Assembly (NCBI RefSeq): GCF_003852405.1
Contig: NZ_QAJM01000033.1
Coordinates: 23,431 to 87,430, forward strand
Source: Pseudomonas sp. KBW05
Lineage (GTDB): Bacteria > Pseudomonadota > Gammaproteobacteria > Pseudomonadales > Pseudomonadaceae
DNA: 64,000 nt
Direction of reading: 5' to 3'
In this document: positions 24,752-33,161 of the stretch, piece by piece
Layout: every line of letters begins with the position of its first letter
Numbering within the stretch: the first letter of the stretch is position 1
Position numbers and translations under genes: made by a program
Notes under the pieces: model-generated
What the model was told of the DNA's origin: nothing
Databases searched by the model: none
What the model saw: only the letters and a program-made list of their open reading frames with translations

Positions 24752-27277
24752 CTAGTTGACCGAGGCGTTTTCGCCCTGGCTGCTACGGCGCTTTGCCACC
24801 GGCTCCAGCGCCTGCTTGCGCTGCTGCAACGCCTCCAGCAAACCGAAATCCTGCGGGAAGTCGTCCACCTGGATGGCGTGATCGGCGTATTCCACATAAC
24901 GCGCCAGCAAGGCGTCTTCGTCGTCGCTGATCAGGTCCAGCGCCCGCGCCTTGATCCGCCACGCAGTGAAGGCCGTGGCCGAGATCGGCAGCGGTTCGAG
25001 CAGGCCTTGCTTGATCGCCGGCTTGAGCCGCGCGTCGATCAATTCCACCTGTGGCAACAAGCGGAAGCCCAGTTCGCCGTAGGCCAACTTGTCGATTTCC
25101 GGGCGTGGGATGTAGGAATTGGCCAGCAAACGGTCGCGGGTTTCACCGGGGGTTTGCACCACATCCGCTACCTGGGCCAACAAGCGATCCGACGGTTTGC
25201 GCAGGGGAATGCCCAACGGAAAACTCAAGCCACGCACCACCGCCGCAGCGGCTTTGGACGGGTAATTGTCGAGTACTTCGGCGAGGGCTTCATGGGCGCG
25301 CAGCAGCGCATCCTGAGCCGCCCAATGCACCAGCGGCAGGTCCGCCTGGGGCCGGCCGTCATCCTCAAAACGCTTGAGCACGCAGGACAGGATGTACAGC
25401 TGCGAAAGAATATCCCCCAGGCGCCCGGTGATACTTTCCTTGCGTTTGAGGGCACCGCCCAGCACGCCCATGGACACATCCGAGATCAACGCCAGCACCA
25501 CCGACAGACGATTGGCCTGGCGGTAGTAGGACGCCAGCGCCGGATCGGTCTTGGCCGGTACGGAAATCAGCCGCCCACCCGTCAGCCCATGCACCGCCGC
25601 GCGTACGGTGTTGGCCAGGACAAAACTCACATGGCCGAACATCGCGCTGTCAAAGTCTTCCAGCGACTGGCGCCGGTCCGGGTTGCGCGCCGCTTCCATC
25701 TCGCGGAACACGTAGGGATGGCAACGGATCAGGCCCTGGCCAAAGATGATCAGGCAGCGAGTCATGATGTTGGCGCCTTCCACCGTGATGGCGATAGGAC
25801 TTTGCTGGTAGGCACGGGCCAGGAAGTTGTTCGGGCCCATGCAGATGCCCTTGCCGGCGACGATGTCCATGCCGTCGTTGACGATGATCCGCGCGCGCTC
25901 GGTGACGTGGTACTTGGCAATGGCCGAGATCACCGAAGGTTTTTCACCGGCATCCAGGGACGCCACCGAGACTTTGCGCACCGCGTCGCACGCATACAAG
26001 TGCCCGGCCATGCGCGCCAGCGGCGCCTGCACGCCTTCGAACTTGCCGATGGGCAGGCCGAACTGCTTGCGCATCGCCGCATACGCGGTGGTGCCGCGCA
26101 CGGCGACCTTGCCCAGGCCGACGTTGGCCGACGGCAGGGAAATCGCCCGACCTGCTGCCAGGCATTCCATCAGCATGCGCCAGCCATTGCCGACTTGTTC
26201 GCGGCCGCCGATCACCCACTCCAGTGGGATAAACACATCCTTGCCAGTGGTCGGACCGTTCTGGAACACCGCATTCAACGGCCAGTGCCGGCGGCCGCTG
26301 TTGACCCCGGGATGGGCGGTGGGGATCAACGCGCAGGTGATCCCCAGCGAACCGGCCGGGCCGAGCAAACCGTCGGGGTCTTCGGCACGGAACGCCAGGC
26401 CGAGCACGGTGGCAATCGGGCCGAGGGTGATGTAGCGCTTGTCCCAGGTCACGCGGAACCCCAACACTTCCTCGCCTTCATGGGTGCCTTTGCAGACGAT
26501 ACCCAGGTCGGGGATCGCCCCGGCGTCAGAGCCGGCATAGGGGCTGGTCAGGGCGAAACAAGGGATGTCCTCACCCCGCGCCAGGCGTGGCAGGTAGTAG
26601 TTGCGCTGGGCGTCGGTGCCGTAATGCAACAGCAACTCCGCCGGGCCCAGGGAGTTGGGGACCATCACCGAAATCGCCGCCGCCGAGCAGCGCGTCGACA
26701 GCTTCATCACCACCTGCGAATGGGCGTAGTGGGAGAAGCCTTTGCCGCCGTACTGCTTGGGAATGATCATGCCGAGAAAGCCGGCGTCCTTGGTGTACTG
26801 CCAGCCTTCGGGCGACATGTCCTGCCACACCTGGGTGGTTTCCCAGTCGTTGGCGATGTCGCACAGGGTTTCCACTTCGTTATCGAGGAAGGCTTGTTCT
26901 TCAGCGCTGAGGCTGGCGGGAGCGGCTTGCAACAGGCGCTGCCAGTCGGGTTTGCCGCTGAAGAGCTCGGCGTCCCACCACACGGTGCCGGACTCGATGG
27001 CCGCGCGCTCGGTGTCGGACATCGCCGGCATGATGGTGCGAAACAGGGCGAGGGCCTTGCTGGTCAACAGCGTACGACGCAGGGGTTTGATCGCCATCAG
27101 CAACGCGGGCGCCAGCACCAGCAACGCTGCGACCGTGACACCCAAGCCCTCGACCCCATTGAACAGGTAACCCACCGCCAGCCAGACCAGGCCAGCGCCC
27201 AGCCACAAGGTGGCCGCTGCTTGTCGATACGCCAGGGCAATCGCTGCTGCAACACCCGCCAATAACCAGATAACCAT
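24752..27277 (-). CDS. fadE: Acyl-CoA dehydrogenase FadE (membrane-associated, long type)
   Basis: 841 aa by coordinates, matching the long gammaproteobacterial FadE class. Two hydrophobic segments (about residues 2-22 and 25-65) anchor the N-terminus. The FAD/substrate core follows: GFLGMIIPKQYGGKGFSHYA, then CFALTSPYAGSDAGAIPD and the ITVEGANIMTRCLIIFGQG block. It catalyses the first oxidation of fatty acyl-CoA. The ATG has AGAGG about 8 bases upstream. It is preceded by a nested AT-rich palindrome at 27361-27407 that is probably its operator. It lies between fadL and the beta-oxidation operon. Confidence 0.92.
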   Translation of the reverse strand: MVIWLLAGVAAAIALAYRQAAATLWLGAGLVWLAVGYLFNGVEGLGVTVAALLVLAPALLMAIKPLRRTLLTSKALALFRTIMPAMSDTERAAIESGTVWWDAELFSGKPDWQRLLQAAPASLSAEEQAFLDNEVETLCDIANDWETTQVWQDMSPEGWQYTKDAGFLGMIIPKQYGGKGFSHYAHSQVVMKLSTRCSAAAISVMVPNSLGPAELLLHYGTDAQRNYYLPRLARGEDIPCFALTSPYAGSDAGAIPDLGIVCKGTHEGEEVLGFRVTWDKRYITLGPIATVLGLAFRAEDPDGLLGPAGSLGITCALIPTAHPGVNSGRRHWPLNAVFQNGPTTGKDVFIPLEWVIGGREQVGNGWRMLMECLAAGRAISLPSANVGLGKVAVRGTTAYAAMRKQFGLPIGKFEGVQAPLARMAGHLYACDAVRKVSVASLDAGEKPSVISAIAKYHVTERARIIVNDGMDIVAGKGICMGPNNFLARAYQQSPIAITVEGANIMTRCLIIFGQGLIRCHPYVFREMEAARNPDRRQSLEDFDSAMFGHVSFVLANTVRAAVHGLTGGRLISVPAKTDPALASYYRQANRLSVVLALISDVSMGVLGGALKRKESITGRLGDILSQLYILSCVLKRFEDDGRPQADLPLVHWAAQDALLRAHEALAEVLDNYPSKAAAAVVRGLSFPLGIPLRKPSDRLLAQVADVVQTPGETRDRLLANSYIPRPEIDKLAYGELGFRLLPQVELIDARLKPAIKQGLLEPLPISATAFTAWRIKARALDLISDDEDALLARYVEYADHAIQVDDFPQDFGLLEALQQRKQALEPVAKRRSSQGENASVN

Positions 27278-27360
27278 GGGGATACCTCTACTCGATTCAG
27301 GGTACGGCCTCGAAGCGACAGCCCGGAAAAGCTGCGGCGTAAGGCCACACTACAAACTCG

Positions 27361-27407
27361 CAAAGCATTTTTCAAATTTTGTTTTGAAATTTTTATTTAA
27401 TGCTTTG
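27361..27407. promoter_or_regulatory. Nested AT-rich palindrome upstream of fadE
   Basis: An outer perfect repeat CAAAGCATT (27361-27369) and AATGCTTTG (27399-27407) encloses an inner repeat TTTCAAA (27370-27376) and TTTGAAA (27383-27389). It starts 84 bases upstream of the fadE ATG. It could be a repressor site (for example for a TetR- or GntR-type fatty-acid regulator) or a terminator hairpin after fadL. Confidence 0.6.
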
Positions 27408-27534
27408 GCGAAAAAAACAGCGGCTGAGCGGGTCAGCCGGATCAATCAACACGCAAAAAAGGAATGAGGATGAACCACGGAATAACGGCAGCAAGATGCG
27501 CTTGATGCCCTCCTCCATCATCCTCGATCAATCA

Positions 27535-28989
27535 TCAGAACGCGTAGGTGGCCGACACACTGACCACATCGCCCGACGACTCGGCTTTACCGTCGAGGCT
27601 CGCGCCCCCCAGGCGGTCGACGTTTTTGGTCTTCAGCTTGACCTCCTGCACGAACTGGTGAGAGTACGCCACGTCAAGGCTCAAGCCCTTGATCGCTTTG
27701 ACCTCGTAGCCCGCGCCCAATGACAGGAATGTACGGTCGCCGTCTGGAATCCGTGGGTCACGGGTCGAGTTGCGCGTTGGCGTCTGGTCAAGGGCCACAC
27801 CCGCGCGCAGGGTCAGCTCATCTGTGGCGCGGAAGTCGCCACCGACGGAGTACATCCAGGTGTCTTTGTAGTTGTAGGGAATGGAGACGATGGTGATATC
27901 GCCGGACTTGAGGGTCAGGTCCTTGAACGACGACCATTGAGTCCAGGCCACACTGGCGCCCAACGTGAAGCGGTCATTGAACTGGTGGACCCAGTCAAAG
28001 GCCGCCGTGGCTGGAATGTCCAGCTGGGTGCTGGCATGCGCGCCATCCGGGAACAGCTTCAGCCCAGGGTAAGCCTCTTCGACCAACGTGCCGCTGCCAC
28101 CAAACGGGCTGGGTTGGGTCATCAGGTTGTAGGAAAACTGATCGGCGTAGATATTGTATTTGCCGGTCATTTTGTTCTTGATCTTGGCGTGATAGTTCAG
28201 GCCCAGGGTGTCTTGCGGCGTCGGTTTCCAGACGATGCCGGTGAACCAGCCCGCCGAGATATTATCGACCTTGACCCGCATCAGCGCGCCACCTACCCCT
28301 GCCGGGAAATCAATGCCGCCCAACAACTCGGACTGGGAGTTGGAGGCCGCCGCCAGCAAATCGATATTCTGGCTGACGAAGCCTTTGCTGTGCTGGACGA
28401 TGACACCGCCACCAATCGAGAACTCGTCGTTCACTTTGAACGAAAGAGAACCGGTCAGGCCGACGGTTTCAATCTTGGTGTCTACCGCAAAATCCCGCAG
28501 TTTCGAGTCTGAATCCCACGTTGAACGCATGCCTTGCGGAACTACCTGGCTCAAGCCAAACGCAAAGCGGTCCCCCAGGGGCATTACCATGAAACCGGTG
28601 GGCAACCAGGCGGTGAACCCGCCTTCGCCGCCATCGTTGTTGTTCAACGTAGCGTCTGAGCCCGGAAACCCTTCGTCAGTGACCGGCGTGTTGGTCACCG
28701 GGTTGCCAAGATAGTTGTTGGCCTCCCCTTTGTACTTGATCTTGATTCGCGCGTAATCGACGGTGAATTGCGCGACATTGTGCTCGACAAATGCCATGGC
28801 CGCCGGGTTGTTATAGGCGGAACTGGGGTCGTTCTTGAACAGCGAGCCACCCCCAAACGCACGTCCCCAGCCCTGCGCACCATAGGTCGGCGTGGAGAAG
28901 CCGCCGGCTTGCACCGGCGCGGCAACCATCACCCCTCCCATCAGCGCCAACCCCAGCAATACCTGTACCTGTTGTTTTTTATTATTCAT
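27535..28989 (-). CDS. FadL/OmpP1-family outer-membrane porin
   Basis: 484 aa. A signal peptide (residues 1-28, cut after APVQA) is followed by the typical FadL N-terminus GGFSTPTYGAQGWGRAF and the NPA box DPSSAYNNPAAMAF. A 14-strand-type barrel then ends in the outer-membrane signature VSVSATYAF with terminal Phe. This family takes up long-chain fatty acids and hydrocarbons through the outer membrane. Its place between the PraB-like genes and fadE fits import of alkanes or fatty acids for this pathway. It starts after AAGGAG, with AACAATAA upstream and AATAATAA within codons 2-4. Confidence 0.9.
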   Translation of the reverse strand: MNNKKQQVQVLLGLALMGGVMVAAPVQAGGFSTPTYGAQGWGRAFGGGSLFKNDPSSAYNNPAAMAFVEHNVAQFTVDYARIKIKYKGEANNYLGNPVTNTPVTDEGFPGSDATLNNNDGGEGGFTAWLPTGFMVMPLGDRFAFGLSQVVPQGMRSTWDSDSKLRDFAVDTKIETVGLTGSLSFKVNDEFSIGGGVIVQHSKGFVSQNIDLLAAASNSQSELLGGIDFPAGVGGALMRVKVDNISAGWFTGIVWKPTPQDTLGLNYHAKIKNKMTGKYNIYADQFSYNLMTQPSPFGGSGTLVEEAYPGLKLFPDGAHASTQLDIPATAAFDWVHQFNDRFTLGASVAWTQWSSFKDLTLKSGDITIVSIPYNYKDTWMYSVGGDFRATDELTLRAGVALDQTPTRNSTRDPRIPDGDRTFLSLGAGYEVKAIKGLSLDVAYSHQFVQEVKLKTKNVDRLGGASLDGKAESSGDVVSVSATYAF

Positions 28990-29007
28990 GCGGCACTCCT
29001 TATTGTT
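28980..29007 (-). promoter_or_regulatory. AANAANAA motifs flanking the fadL-type start
   Basis: AACAATAA at 29000-29007 precedes the AAGGAG ribosome binding site, and AATAATAA at about 28980-28987 begins at the ATG. The start codon is thus flanked by two Hfq/Crc-type matches. Confidence 0.5.
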
Positions 29008-29097
29008 ATCTCACTGAACCGACCCCAGCCGGTTCGTCATGCTGCTTGGTTCGCCTAGTCAAAGGCGGTACTTCGAATAGCGGCGCCAGGATCGACC

Positions 29098-29604
29098 TCA
29101 AGGGTTGATCGTCAGCACCGGCGAAGGCTTGAAGGTCAACGCGGTGATCTTGCAAGTGGCATTCATCGTGAACGGGCTGGCCAGGTTGAAGGCGCTGCTG
29201 GCAGCGCTCCATTGCAGGCTCAAAGTGCTTGGCGTCGCGCAACTGTCGTAGGCCGCCTTCTCACTGAAACCGGCAAGCGTCGCCGTATTCGCGCTGGTGG
29301 GTAGCAACGTCCAGGGCAAGTTCAGAGGTGCCGAATAGGTACACAGCAAGTTGGTGCCACTGACGGGGGTAAAGGTGGCCCCGGTGATGGTTGCGTGGCT
29401 GCCATCGGCGGCGACTTGGCCGGTCAAGGTGAGGTTGCAGGGAACCGGGGTCCACGCGAGCATCTTGACCGCTGTGGAAATCGAGCCCGTGGTGGTAAAT
29501 GCAGTTCCCGCTTGGGCAAACGTGGCCGCGGTTGCCATCGATGAGGTGAACACCACACCCAGGAGCAGTGCGGCCAAGGAAATTCGTGAGCTGACGCTTT
29601 GCAT
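29098..29604 (-). CDS. PraB-like secreted protein, paralogue A
   Basis: 168 aa. A signal peptide (SLAALLLGVVFTSSMATA) is cut before ATFAQAGTAFTTTG. The mature protein has four cysteines in the order seen in all four paralogues here (C after PVP, LLC, DSC, ATC), an LPW motif (NLPWTLLP) and a Ser/Thr/Ala-rich beta-like sequence. The family is the alkane-oxidation protein activator (PraA/PraB) exoprotein group, reported to help growth on n-alkanes. It is one of two strongly diverged members of the array. It lies between paralogue B and the fadL-type gene. Confidence 0.72.
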   Translation of the reverse strand: MQSVSSRISLAALLLGVVFTSSMATAATFAQAGTAFTTTGSISTAVKMLAWTPVPCNLTLTGQVAADGSHATITGATFTPVSGTNLLCTYSAPLNLPWTLLPTSANTATLAGFSEKAAYDSCATPSTLSLQWSAASSAFNLASPFTMNATCKITALTFKPSPVLTINP

Positions 29605-29624
29605 TGTCTTGGTCCTCAGACATT

Positions 29625-29632
29625 TTATTTTT
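29625..29632 (-). promoter_or_regulatory. AANAANAA motif before paralogue A
   Basis: AAAAATAA on the minus strand about 20 bases upstream of the ATG. The match is good but it is farther from the start than at the other genes. Confidence 0.35.
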
Positions 29633-29675
29633 CAGCCGGCTCCGCCAGCGTCTGTTCGTAATCGCCGTGCATTGA

Positions 29676-30197
29676 TCAGGGGATGATGGACGTAGCGGGA
29701 ATGGCGACGTTCAACGACGCCACTGCGCAACTACCCGGCAGGTACATGTTGAGTGCCGATACGTTCACAACCCCCGGTCCATTTACCAGCCCTACCGAAA
29801 TAGTGGCGGGACCGCAGTTAGAGGCAGGAATAATTGGAAGAAGCGCTGTAATGACGAACCCGACATTGCTCAGATCGCCAGTCGTCAACGTGGTCGGCGT
29901 TAACTTCCAGGTTGCACCGTTGTTCATCTGAATTCTTTGGCACAGCGGCTCAGTGCCCGAAAACCTGACGTACTGGATGTCGGCCGCCGAACCATCCAAC
30001 CGCACACCACCGGTCAGCTGAATACGGCAAGTGACGGACGCACCAAAAGAGGACGGCGTCTTCAGCGTAATCGTGCCAGTCGGACTGCTGGTAAAAAGCG
30101 AACCCGGGTTAGTGAACGTCGCGGCACTGGACATCCAAGGCACAGTCGCGCACAGCGCAAACAATCCGGTACATATGAAGGTGTTTAATCTGTTCAT
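29676..30197 (-). CDS. PraB-like secreted protein, paralogue B
   Basis: 173 aa from ATG 30197; ATG 30200 directly before it is equally open, but AGGGAAC spaces better with 30197. A signal peptide (FICTGLFALCATVPWMSSA) is cut before ATFTNPGSLFT. The mature part keeps the four-cysteine pattern (VTC, PLC, NCGP, SC) and is closest to paralogue C: both carry GTI-x-x-K-x-PSSFG-x-x-VTC and SNCGP/TNCGP. It is probably an exoprotein of the PraA/PraB type. A hairpin terminator separates it from paralogue C, so the two can be expressed independently. No AANAANAA motif is seen at its start. Confidence 0.72.
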   Translation of the reverse strand: MNRLNTFICTGLFALCATVPWMSSAATFTNPGSLFTSSPTGTITLKTPSSFGASVTCRIQLTGGVRLDGSAADIQYVRFSGTEPLCQRIQMNNGATWKLTPTTLTTGDLSNVGFVITALLPIIPASNCGPATISVGLVNGPGVVNVSALNMYLPGSCAVASLNVAIPATSIIP

Positions 30198-30237
30198 CAT
30201 GTTCCCTACTTGCCCGGCAAACCCAATCACCTATAAA

Positions 30238-30261
30238 CAGGTGCCCCGTGAGAGGCACCTG
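30238..30261 (-). terminator. Rho-independent terminator after paralogue C
   Basis: A perfect 8-bp stem (CAGGTGCC with GGCACCTG, 8-base loop) lies 41 bases after the stop of the 30303-30821 gene. On the minus strand it is followed by TTTAT. Confidence 0.75.
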
Positions 30262-30302
30262 CGTTGTTGCGGGTGATCAGCCCTTGTTACGGAGTGCCGC
30301 TA

Positions 30303-30821
30303 TCAAGGAACGATGGTCACGCCGGTAGCGGTGACATTCAGCGACTGCACGGTGCAGCTGCCCGACAGTGGCTGGTTGGCAGCCGCCAGGCTGATGGACG
30401 ACGCCGTAGACGACAGGGTTACGTTGATCTGGGATGGGCCGCAGTTGGTGGCCGGGATCAGTGGTGGAGCACCGGTGATGGTGTAGCCGACGTTGGTTGC
30501 GGTGCCGGTGGTGGTGGTGACAGGCGTCAACAGCCAAGGCAGGCCGGTAATGTTGGGCAGGTTGCACAGGGTGCTGGAGCCCGGGGAAATCGTTACGTTG
30601 GTGATATCCGCTTTACCATCGGAGCGAACAGTGCCTTGGAACACTGCTTTACAGGTCACGGCACCACCAAATGACGACGGCGACTTCACCACGATAGTGC
30701 CGGTGGCATCCGTGGTAAACGTTTTGCCCACTGGGCTGAACGACGCCGCATTGGCCATTGAGGCCGCACCCATGCAAACAGCCAAAGCAGTGAACGATAC
30801 GAGGGTTTTCAAACTTTTCAT
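30303..30821 (-). CDS. praB: Alkane-oxidation protein activator PraB-like, paralogue C
   Basis: 172 aa. A signal peptide (TLVSFTALAVCMGAASMANA) is cut before ASFSPVGKTFTTDATGT. Four conserved cysteines (VTC, LC, NCGP, SC) and GLPWLLTP place it as the most typical PraB member of the set. The family comprises small secreted proteins first described as activators of n-alkane oxidation in P. aeruginosa and also found in biofilms. The ATG directly abuts a perfect AACAACAA motif with GGA just upstream, so translation may be under Hfq/Crc control. Its own terminator follows. Confidence 0.78.
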   Translation of the reverse strand: MKSLKTLVSFTALAVCMGAASMANAASFSPVGKTFTTDATGTIVVKSPSSFGGAVTCKAVFQGTVRSDGKADITNVTISPGSSTLCNLPNITGLPWLLTPVTTTTGTATNVGYTITGAPPLIPATNCGPSQINVTLSSTASSISLAAANQPLSGSCTVQSLNVTATGVTIVP

Positions 30822-30828
30822 TGTTGTT
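30821..30828 (-). promoter_or_regulatory. AANAANAA motif overlapping the paralogue C start
   Basis: AACAACAA runs into the ATG of the gene at 30821 and lies between GAGG and the start codon, where binding would directly block initiation. Confidence 0.55.
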
Positions 30829-30956
30829 CCTCACATGTTATGGCGAAGTCATTTCGCCAGGGGGTAATGGCCATGAACGAGAGGTCACGGTGAAACACAG
30901 CAGAACTTCCCTTTCCAGCCAAATCTCAATTCGATTACCGCACTAACAGCAGACGC

Positions 30957-31451
30957 TTATTCAACAACTTTGAAGTTTGGCGGCATCTTGATCGACACCG
31001 TCTTGATCTTGCAGTCTTCGCCAATCGGTACATTGCTGGCTTCCAACTTACCGGTGGCGTTATCCCAAGTACCCTCGGCGGTGGAAGGCCCACACTTGCC
31101 GCCCAGGCCGAAGGCGTGCACGTCCACGCTGATCTTCGACATGGAACCGCTCTTGGTGTCTTTGGCGATCAACACCCACGGCAAGTTGATGGCTTCAACC
31201 CGGCTGCACTTGAGGCCGCCGTCGAATTCGACTTTGTCGACATTCACCGATGAACCATCCGCCGCGACCTTGCCAGCCACTTTGATGGTGCAGTCGGCGC
31301 TGATCAGCGCGCCCTTGGAAAAGCTGATGGGGCCCTGGGCCGTGAAGGCACTGCCGGCCGGCTCGATGCGCGCGGCCTGTGCCTGGTGATAGACGATCAG
31401 CCCCAATGCGGCCAATACGATATGGGTGGTGAACTTGGCAGGTGCTTGCAT
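30957..31451 (-). CDS. PraB-like secreted protein, paralogue D
   Basis: 164 aa by coordinates. The start at 31451 is chosen because GGAAGGACG lies 6-10 bases before it; the in-frame ATG 99 bases upstream has no support. A signal peptide (IVLAALGLIVYHQAQA) is cut before ARIEPAGSAFTAQG. The mature part has the same four-cysteine frame (ADC, LKC, GKCGPS, EDC) and NLPWVLI, but is more charged (Lys/Asp-rich) than the other three. It is first in the array, 135 bases downstream of alkB. It is likely exported and PraA/PraB-like in role. Confidence 0.72.
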   Translation of the reverse strand: MQAPAKFTTHIVLAALGLIVYHQAQAARIEPAGSAFTAQGPISFSKGALISADCTIKVAGKVAADGSSVNVDKVEFDGGLKCSRVEAINLPWVLIAKDTKSGSMSKISVDVHAFGLGGKCGPSTAEGTWDNATGKLEASNVPIGEDCKIKTVSIKMPPNFKVVE

Positions 31452-31473
31452 GGTGTACGTCCTTCCCTTGAAA

Positions 31474-31484
31474 TTATTTTTGTT
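31474..31484 (-). promoter_or_regulatory. AANAANAA motifs before paralogue D
   Basis: AACAAAAATAA on the minus strand contains two overlapping matches about 10 bases upstream of the GGAAGG ribosome binding site. Confidence 0.45.
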
Positions 31485-31586
31485 AGGGTCAAACAACTTT
31501 CTTGCAACTAAACCGGGAAACCGTGGGCGATAAAAACCTGCGCGATACACAGATCCCGAGTACGCCCACTCACGCGTTAGTTCACA

Positions 31587-32867
31587 TCAGAACGGCTTGG
31601 CACTGCCGCTGTACTTCTCCAGGTACTTCAAGCGTTGTGACGGCTGAAGATTGGTCAGGGTGATATCCCCGGCGTAGTGATTCAACACTCGATGGTCCAT
31701 GCGTCGACGCCACAAGTAAGGCACATAGGCCCAGACAATCATGCTCGCGTAACCATACGGCAGTTGCGGCGACTCATCGAAGTGGCGCAGCGACTGATAA
31801 CTACGCGTTGGGTTGGCATGGTGATCGGAGTGCCGTTGCAGTTGGAACAGGAAGATATTGGTGACAATCCGATTGCTGTTCCAGGAGTGCCGTGGCGAGC
31901 AACGTTCATAACGGCCATTGCGCAACTTCTGGCGTTTCAGGCCGTAGTGCTCGACGTAGTTCACCACTTCCAGCAATGAGAACCCGTAGATGCCCTGGAT
32001 AATCAGGAACGGAATCACCGCCGCCCCCAGCCAGGCAATCATCGCGCCCCACAACACCACGCTGTACATCCAGGCGCTGAGCACGCCGTTCTGCCAGTGC
32101 CAGGCCGGCAAGCCGAGTTTGCGCAGGCGTTCACGCTCCAGGTTCCACGCCGAGCGGGCGCTGAACCATACCGAGCGCGGCAGGAAGGCCCAGAAGCTCT
32201 CCCCCAGGCGCGAGCTGGCCGGGTCTTCCGGGGTGGCCACACGTACGTGATGGCCACGGTTGTGTTCGGTGTAGAAGTGCCCGTAGAACGTCGGCGCCAG
32301 GGTGACCTTGGCAAGGAACACTTCCAGGGCGTTGGGCTTGTGCCCCAGTTCATGGGCGGTGTTGATGGCGATCCCGGTTGCCGCGCCGGTGGACATGGCC
32401 ATGCCCAGGTAAGTGAACCAGCTCGGTTCGCCATGCAGTTGAGTGCGCGCGGTGATGTAACTGGCGGCCTGGGACAGCCAGCTGGAAGGGTCCAGTGTGG
32501 CAGCGGCTTGCAGCAGGCCACCCTGGATGATCCATTCAATGCCGCCGGCGGCGAGCCAACCGGTGATCACCACTGACGAGATCACAAACAACACGCCGGT
32601 GTAGACGATCCAGCGGTAGTAGCTTTGCGTTTCCAGATGGCTGACGGCGGATTCAGGCGGGTTGCTGACGTCTTCGCCGAGCAGGCCGTCGATGAGCGGG
32701 ATCAGGCCGAAAATCACCAGTACACCGACCCACCACAGTTGCTGGATACCAGTGGTAATGGCCAATGCACCGGACAACAGAGGAGTGGCCAGCGGCATGA
32801 TGCCCAACCACCACAGGTGGCGCTTGCCGTCGGTCCATACGCCAGGAGCTGCCAGAGTCTGGTTCAT
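31587..32867 (-). CDS. alkB: Alkane 1-monooxygenase (AlkB)
   Basis: 426 aa. The start at 32867 has AAGGAG 7 bases upstream; an in-frame ATG 117 bases upstream is rejected. It is an integral-membrane di-iron enzyme with about six TM helices. All histidine boxes are present: HELGH at 172-176, EHNRGHH at 201-207 and LQRHSDHH at 343-350, plus the AlkB-specific NYVEHYGL at 303-310. It hydroxylates the terminal methyl of medium- to long-chain n-alkanes using electrons from rubredoxin, which is not encoded in the window. It lies upstream of four PraB-like genes and downstream of an alpha/beta hydrolase gene. A palindrome lies upstream. Confidence 0.95.
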   Translation of the reverse strand: MNQTLAAPGVWTDGKRHLWWLGIMPLATPLLSGALAITTGIQQLWWVGVLVIFGLIPLIDGLLGEDVSNPPESAVSHLETQSYYRWIVYTGVLFVISSVVITGWLAAGGIEWIIQGGLLQAAATLDPSSWLSQAASYITARTQLHGEPSWFTYLGMAMSTGAATGIAINTAHELGHKPNALEVFLAKVTLAPTFYGHFYTEHNRGHHVRVATPEDPASSRLGESFWAFLPRSVWFSARSAWNLERERLRKLGLPAWHWQNGVLSAWMYSVVLWGAMIAWLGAAVIPFLIIQGIYGFSLLEVVNYVEHYGLKRQKLRNGRYERCSPRHSWNSNRIVTNIFLFQLQRHSDHHANPTRSYQSLRHFDESPQLPYGYASMIVWAYVPYLWRRRMDHRVLNHYAGDITLTNLQPSQRLKYLEKYSGSAKPF

Positions 32868-32979
32868 GACAGGCTCCTTGGCAGGCGGGCAGAAAACAGG
32901 TCCGTGGAGCGTTGAATGCTCCCGAAAACCAACCATGCGATAAAAGACGTTTTTTTCATTTTTATTCGCTCTTAGGCAT

Positions 32980-33011
32980 TTCAAAAATCATTTCAAAATA
33001 TAAATTGAAAT
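32980..33011. promoter_or_regulatory. TTTCAAA/TTGAAA boxes upstream of alkB
   Basis: TTTCAAA occurs at 32980-32986 and 32991-32997, and the complementary TTGAAAT at 33005-33011. The last two form TTTCAA-N8-TTGAAA. This is about 115-145 bases upstream of the alkB ATG in very AT-rich DNA. The half-site is the same as in the inner fadE palindrome. Confidence 0.5.
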
Positions 33012-33161
33012 ATTTTTTTAAATAAATAACGCGGAATCGGTAGGTCGTCAACTACTTTTTCGAGGCCTTTTTTACGTGACCGAGCAGTCTCTTTTTCAGC
33101 CGTTTGGTCAGGTCTCTAGCGCAAGCATTTGCGACGGTCCAACCCGCAACCGAGGCCACGC

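Noticed and set aside
24737-27265. 842-codon plus-strand open frame opposite fadE
   Set aside because: Shadow of fadE; low-complexity Arg/His/Gln composition and no ribosome binding site.
29016-29035. GAACCG/CGGTTC hairpin as terminator after paralogue A
   Set aside because: Only 6 bp, no T-run, and it lies at the leader of the fadL-type gene.
29098-31451. Tandem exported proteins as fimbrial subunits
   Set aside because: No chaperone or usher gene is present and the four-cysteine PraB-like pattern does not match pilins.
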